64,000 nt of DNA from Agroathelia rolfsii (taxonomy: Eukaryota; Basidiomycota; Agaricomycetes; Amylocorticiales; Amylocorticiaceae). Of this stretch, positions 59,247 through 64,000 are shown piece after piece (positions within the stretch are counted from its first letter, which is position 1; each line of letters starts with the position of its first letter). The notes below the pieces were generated by a model that saw nothing but the letters and a program-made list of their open reading frames with translations, searched no databases and was not told where the DNA came from. The translations under genes were made by a program, and so were the position numbers. Location: contig JABRWF010000006.1 in the NCBI GenBank assembly GCA_018343915.1, forward strand, positions 1,116,001 through 1,180,000, in the 5' to 3' direction.

Positions 59247-61609
59247 TCAAAATTTGATCAGGTTTGATCCAAGACGAGCGCTTTGTTGAGAAATGTCGAG
59301 AATCCATCTTTCAATATTGGATGAAGATCGCAGTTGCATACGAACGAGCCCCAAGCCAACAACAGCGACGGCGATGGAGGAATTCACCAGTGTCGCCACC
59401 ATCCTCCTCCTCGTTACCTCCTTCTCCCACTTGCTTGCTCCCACGGCGCAGAAGTCCTCCCAGATAGGTCGGCGTAACAACCACCAGAAGTAAGTCAGAG
59501 AACCGGGAAATGTAGCTCCGTTCTTGCCCGTTTTATCGAGACGGTACCACGAGACGCAGTCACTCCAGACGGTATCTTGGAGCTTGTCTTGGAGCCAGTC
59601 GTTATATCGGTCGGATGCCTGGGACTTGACGGCGAATGAGCGCACTTTGGCGTCGATGATCGGCTTGATCAGCTGCAGAGCGTATTGGACCTGTACTTCG
59701 GTTGTGAATACGACAGACGCATGACCAGTGGTTACATTGGGGCCTAAGAAAGATATGATTAGAAAAGAATAAATACAAGGATGAAGTTGGCTTGCCCGTT
59801 AGGATGAAATAGTTGGGAAAGCCCTGACCAAAAAAGTATGAGTTAAGAAGGTGAGGAATTACTCGGAATGGAGGCAATCTTACAGGAACACAGGTGCCCA
59901 AGTATGCCGTAGGCGCGCCTCGTTCATGCCAGTACTGATGAAGCGATTTGCCGTCTCTGCCAGTAACAGCCAGGCCTCTGCTTTCCTAGAAACACATTCA
60001 GACTCTTCAAGCCTTTGACAAAAATGAATCTGATAGATCCTGGTGCACTCACTATGACCTCGAAACCGGTAGCATATACAATGATATCCAGAGGAAGGAC
60101 CTCACCGCCGGTTAACTGAACTCCGTTCGACAAAACGGTGTTTACTTTATCCCAAACAAGCTGGACGTTGGGACGCCCAAGGCTGCGGAGATATTCGGGG
60201 TCGATGATGATTCGTTTGCATCCGGGCGCTGGGATTTCACTTCGGTAAAAATATTAAAGTCGCATTGAACTAGTGTGAAGGCTTACAATATGTTGGAATG
60301 AGCTTTTCAGCGTATTGCTTGGGCGCATACCATCGCATATAAAACTTTATTAACTGCATACAAATAAATTATTGATTTTTATTTTAAAATGGCTCAACAA
60401 CTTGAACATACGCTGCGGAAGATGTTGCGCAATATCTTGTGTTCTTTGGGGAAAAATAGATAAATGCTATCTTCCTATATCAGTATGATGCGATGTTAGC
60501 TCTTTGGTGAATGATGGAAGATCGCAATCATCTCACTATTGTCATAAGAAAGTTACGATACCCTCTTGCTACAAACGGGACGTGCGCAAATATCCAATGA
60601 AGCCAGCTAGGAAAGCGATGCTGCAATTTGGGCAGGAACCATTGTGGTGTATTTGCAATGTTGATCACTTGAACTTCGGGGTTTTTGGATATTGCACCGA
60701 CGATTTGAGCACTGCAGAAGTAGTATTTGAATTTGGGACCAACCCTATGCTAATCCACGAAAAAAAAATCCTCGACACCTACCCGGAACATCCATTCCCA
60801 ATGACGCCAACCCGCTTTCCTGTGAGATCTACATCGTGCCTCCAGCGTGCAGAGTGCCAACTCAGCCCCGAAAAGGCATCCACGTCCTTGATTCCCTTAG
60901 GAATTGATGGTTCCGGAAAGAGACCTGTTGCAGCTATAACGATATGAGCTGTTACAATCTCGCGTTTACCATTTTGCGTATTCTCTAGTGCGATATGGTA
61001 AAGTTGTTCCTCTTCACTCCATATGGCGGAAACGACTGCTGTATCTAGCACCGTGTGCTTGGCTAAGCCGTGCGACTCGTATACTTTTTCCCAGTATGCC
61101 AATATCTCCGGCTGACTACCGAAGAGTGTAGACCAATACGGATTGAGCTCGGTTGAGAGAGAATACCAATGAGTTGGAATATCACTGCTCTGGTTATAGA
61201 TAAGGTTTTATCAGCTATGCTTAGGCAATATCGCTTAGAAGTGCATACACAGCCTGGATAGGTATTGTCCTGTTATACATTACAGCAAAATATATCGCCG
61301 TCAGTCTTAGACCGAACCGCTTTAACATTTAAATGGAAAAGCTCACCCGCCAGGTGCCACCAATCTTCGAAGACTTTTCATATATCTGTGGTCATCCAGT
61401 CATCAGTCCGTCCTCACAAACTTAACGCCGGATTGCGTTTACAGTAAAATTCTTGTGATGCAGTTGGACTTTGAGAGCAAGAGCAGCAGTGATGCCACCA
61501 AGGCTTCAACGCAGTCAGCATGGACAGTTCAATTAACGTCAATCAGTGGGCGCTAGGCTCACCCAGCACCTATTATGGCTACATGGACTTCAGTCTGGTG
61601 TGTTGACAT
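59247..61609 (-). CDS. Baeyer-Villiger-type flavin monooxygenase, complete copy
   Basis: Same family as the gene at the left edge. The start at 61609 reads MSTHQTEVHVAIIGAG; the next exon supplies LGGITAALALKVQLHHKNFT, giving the FAD site GAGLGG. The Baeyer-Villiger fingerprint is FSGLSWHSARW (FxGxxxHxxxW), then the NADPH site VGVIGNGCSAQIVGAISKNP. Further on are DIIVYATGFEV, the C-terminal ATG motif of flavin monooxygenases, and a C-terminal exon with DWLQDKLQDTVWSDCVSWYR. The tail has a hydrophobic stretch (NSSIAVAVVGLGLVRMQL), possibly a membrane anchor, ending LGSNLIKF at 59247. Introns interrupt both glycine motifs at the same points as in the left copy. The substrate is unknown. It lies tail to tail with OPT and head to head with Bcs1. 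Confidence 0.88.
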
Positions 61610-62290
61610 GACTTGTCACTTGAAATTACAAGTCGAGCACTGGCTAACGTTGATGGCAGTTTGGAGAAAAAGCACAAATGCGTGCACACGAATGCAGAGG
61701 GCTCAGCTCAGTTCAGCTATGCAGGAGAACTTAGTAGGCAGGAAGGAAGGTACTCGGGACAGGTGCCACTGACTGCCGGCTCAAGCACTGAGTTGGCCTC
61801 ATCTCAACAAGATGAAAAGCAAGCAGGTCACATGCCAGGCAACTAACACTGTGATTCTATTGCTCGGATAAACCACTGGCAACCGAATAATGCTATGAAT
61901 CCAGTACCGATTAACTCGGAACTTCGAATCGAATCCACGGATTGAGCCTGGTAGCCCGAGTAGGCCCATGGAAAAAACAAAGCCTGCGCCCTATATTACT
62001 GGTAGCTTATAAAACAAAGAGTCAAAGAGGATCACTGCCAGCGAGTCGGGGAATTTCGAAGGGTGTGAATATGAGCATATCAACAAGTATACAAATCAAT
62101 CCATTGGCGGTCTTGTGAATGTTGCGCCGAAAAAGACAATCTCCTTCAGCACGTGAGGTATTATATTATCTGTGTATCGCTTTAGTCACGTGATTTATCG
62201 TGGTTCCGAGGTTATTCTATTTTGCTTCCGGGCCATTCTTCTCCATCACTGCAATAACGCGCGAGCGTAAAAAGTCAAAAGTCGCGCGGT
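61610..62290. other. divergent intergenic
   Basis: 680 bases between the monooxygenase and Bcs1 starts. An ORF at 61613-61846 (plus) has no recognisable content. CACGTGA-type words at about 62151 and 62189 (CACGTGAG, CACGTGAT) sit 100-140 bases before the Bcs1 start; CACGTG is an E-box bound by fungal bHLH factors, but two short words prove little. Confidence 0.4.
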
Positions 62291-63821
62291 ATGGACTCTA
62301 CGACTGCAAGTCATGTACTGGGCACTCTCACCGGCGACAAGTGAGCTTTTGTCGATGCTATGCTATTATATGCCCCATAATGACCCTCTAGTCCTTATTT
62401 CCAGGCTGGCTTCGGTCTCATGGTGCATTCGTATTACTTTATAGCAACTCGAAACCAGCTTCTTACTGACGTACGGGCTATATCGATTTCTTAGGGCGTT
62501 GGTGTCGGCTTGACCGCTCTACGGAGGGGCTTGACTATAGGAAGCGCCGCTCTACAAAGGCGCATGCTGGTGTCACTTGAAATTAACAACAAGGACCGCT
62601 CATACGACTGGTTCCTGGCATGGATGGCTCACAATGCTGCGTCGCCCAAGCGAAGCAACTGGCTGCGGAGTCATCAACTGAGCGTGGAGACAAAAATGGA
62701 GCAGAGGAACAATGGCAGTTCCGATGTTATATTTAATCTCGTTGCTGGTCCTGGCACTCATTGGTTCAAGTATCGAGGAGCATGGATGCAGGTCCGTTGT
62801 TACTATTCAATGAATTTCTACGAGGCAACTGACAAGCCCCATGAACAGGTCAAGCGTGAACGCGAAACACGTTCTATGCAAATGATGTCTGGAACCCCCT
62901 GGGAAACGGTTACACTTACCACGCTCTCCCGTGACCGTGCTCTCTTCCCTTCCCTCCTTGCTGAAGCGCGAGACTTGGCCTTACGTGGACAAGAAGGCAA
63001 GCTGGTTATTCACACCGCTTGGATGACCGAATGGCGACCTTTCGGTCTCCCGCGGCGCAAGCGTCCGCTCGATAGTGTTGTTCTCGCAGATGGCGTGCGA
63101 GACCAGATCGAACAAGACGTCCGTGCGTTCCTAGCCCGAAGGAAATGGTACGCCGACCGCGGTATACCCTATCGGCGCGGATACTTGCTCCATGGCCCGC
63201 CCGGTTCTGGCAAGTCCAGCTTCATCCAAGCCTTGGCGGGTGCTCTGAATTATGATATTTGCTTGCTTAATCTATCTGAGAGGGGTCTGGGTGATGATAA
63301 GCTCAACCATCTGCTCTCAAATGCTCCGGAGCGAAGTATTATTCTTATTGAGGATATTGATGCCGCTTTCAATAAGCGCGTGCAGACTAGTGAAGATGGG
63401 TAAGTGCTTTTTACTCTGGTCTTGATGGGATTTAAATCCTTAATCTTCAATTAGCTATCAGTCGTCTGTCACGTTCTCTGGCTTCCTTAATGCCCTTGAT
63501 GGCGTAGCCTCAGGCGAGGAGCGTATCGTCTTCATGACGACAAACCACCCCGAGGTGCTCGACCCGGCCCTTATCCGGCCTGGCCGTGTCGACCTCTCGC
63601 TCCTCATCGACGATGCAACGCCGTCGCAAGCTCGTGCATTGTTCGTCCGCTTCTACGATGGGCAAGGGGAGCATGTCGATCAGCTTGGAGCCGAGCTGGA
63701 GAACTTGGTCAAGCAGGAGGTGCAGCAGGGTCGTCGGATTAGTATGGCGGCTCTACAAGGCCTGTTTATCCGCAGTGAACCAACAGATGCCCTGAAAGAA
63801 TGCAAGAGCATGTTCAAGTGA
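62291..63821 (+). CDS. BCS1: Bcs1-like mitochondrial AAA ATPase
   Basis: An inner-membrane AAA translocase that moves the folded Rieske iron-sulphur protein into complex III. The spliced start is MDSTTASHVLGTLTGDNPYF then QAGFGLMGVGVGLTALRRG, containing the single membrane helix followed by Arg residues that act as an internal targeting signal. The Bcs1 N-domain has SLEINNKDRSYDWFLAWMAH and PGTHWFKYRGAWMQVR. The AAA domain has YRRGYLLHGPPGSGKSSFIQ (Walker A), IILIEDIDAAFNKR (Walker B), FSGFLNALDGVASGEERIVF and MTTNHPEVLDPALIRPGRVD (sensor 1 and arginine finger region). It ends ALKECKSMFK. Four exons join exactly (AA|T CCT; ATG|GGC). About 450 residues, full length. Bcs1-like paralogs with other roles are common in fungi, but the N-domain fits true Bcs1. 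Confidence 0.93.
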
Positions 63822-64000
63822 TTCTTACTATACACTTATCCATTGAGTTGCTATATAGCATATAGATCCAGTATAATAGCAGTACAGAAATATTTCGATC
63901 ATCTTTAGAATACAGGCCGTCTCTTTCGTCCAGTAAACTTCGAGTCGTTGGGTACATCTTCTTTTCCCCTTTTGCGATATAGCTGTGTACGAATAGCAGC
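63822..64000. other. 3' flank of Bcs1 to the window edge
   Basis: 179 bases with no gene seen. Confidence 0.4.

Noticed and set aside
59247..59645. Separate small membrane protein
   Set aside because: It is the last exon of the right monooxygenase; the upstream join keeps the frame.

Overview
The window is nuclear DNA of a filamentous basidiomycete, most likely an Agaricomycete. The genes are split by many 50-70 base introns with GT-AG ends and CTAAT-type branch sites. The content fits: a cell-wall alpha-1,3-glucan synthase, a DUF7918 protein (a family I know only from basidiomycetes), an OPT peptide transporter, and standard eukaryotic housekeeping genes (histone H2B, ribosomal protein uL30/RPL7, Rad54, Nup120/160, Bud13, Otu1, Lin1/CD2BP2, Sam37, Bcs1). 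I cannot name the species.

Layout, left to right. A Baeyer-Villiger-type monooxygenase (minus) runs off the left edge (1-1383). After about 2.2 kb without a supported gene come a sphingoid long-chain-base kinase (minus) and, diverging from it, a class I methyltransferase (plus). Histone H2B (plus) and a PRCC-like protein (minus) follow tail to tail. A 686-base near-palindrome resembling a MITE sits just upstream of PRCC. The 7.9 kb alpha-1,3-glucan synthase (minus) fills 11966-19858. Next are a small basidiomycete-type orphan gene (minus), a large gene-poor gap, the Y-complex nucleoporin Nup120/160 (plus) and RPL7 (plus). RPL7 carries a C/D snoRNA in its third intron. From 31 to 45 kb: an LRR-like orphan (plus), a LisH-CTLH-CRA protein (minus), a PQ-loop transporter (minus), Lin1 (plus), Rad54 (minus) and a decayed F-box-like gene (plus). 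From 44.7 to 55 kb: Bud13 (minus) and Otu1 (plus) back to back, a sugar porter (minus), an AP endonuclease (minus) diverging from the DUF7918 gene (plus), and Sam37/metaxin (minus). The right end has an OPT transporter (plus), a second Baeyer-Villiger-type monooxygenase (minus) and the Rieske-insertion chaperone Bcs1 (plus).

The genes do not form one pathway. They are a normal housekeeping mix with a few accessory genes: two related monooxygenases, a sugar porter, an OPT transporter and a glucan synthase. I found no biosynthetic backbone gene, CRISPR array, tRNA or rRNA, and nothing I would call a wholly new system. The best leads are the palindromic element, the intronic snoRNA whose guide matches 25S rRNA, a GATA-motif cluster in the promoter shared by the PQ-loop transporter and Lin1, and an AP endonuclease whose two start codons suggest separate mitochondrial and nuclear forms.

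All exon joins were read by eye from splice signals and protein family expectation. Gene ends are firmer than internal junctions.
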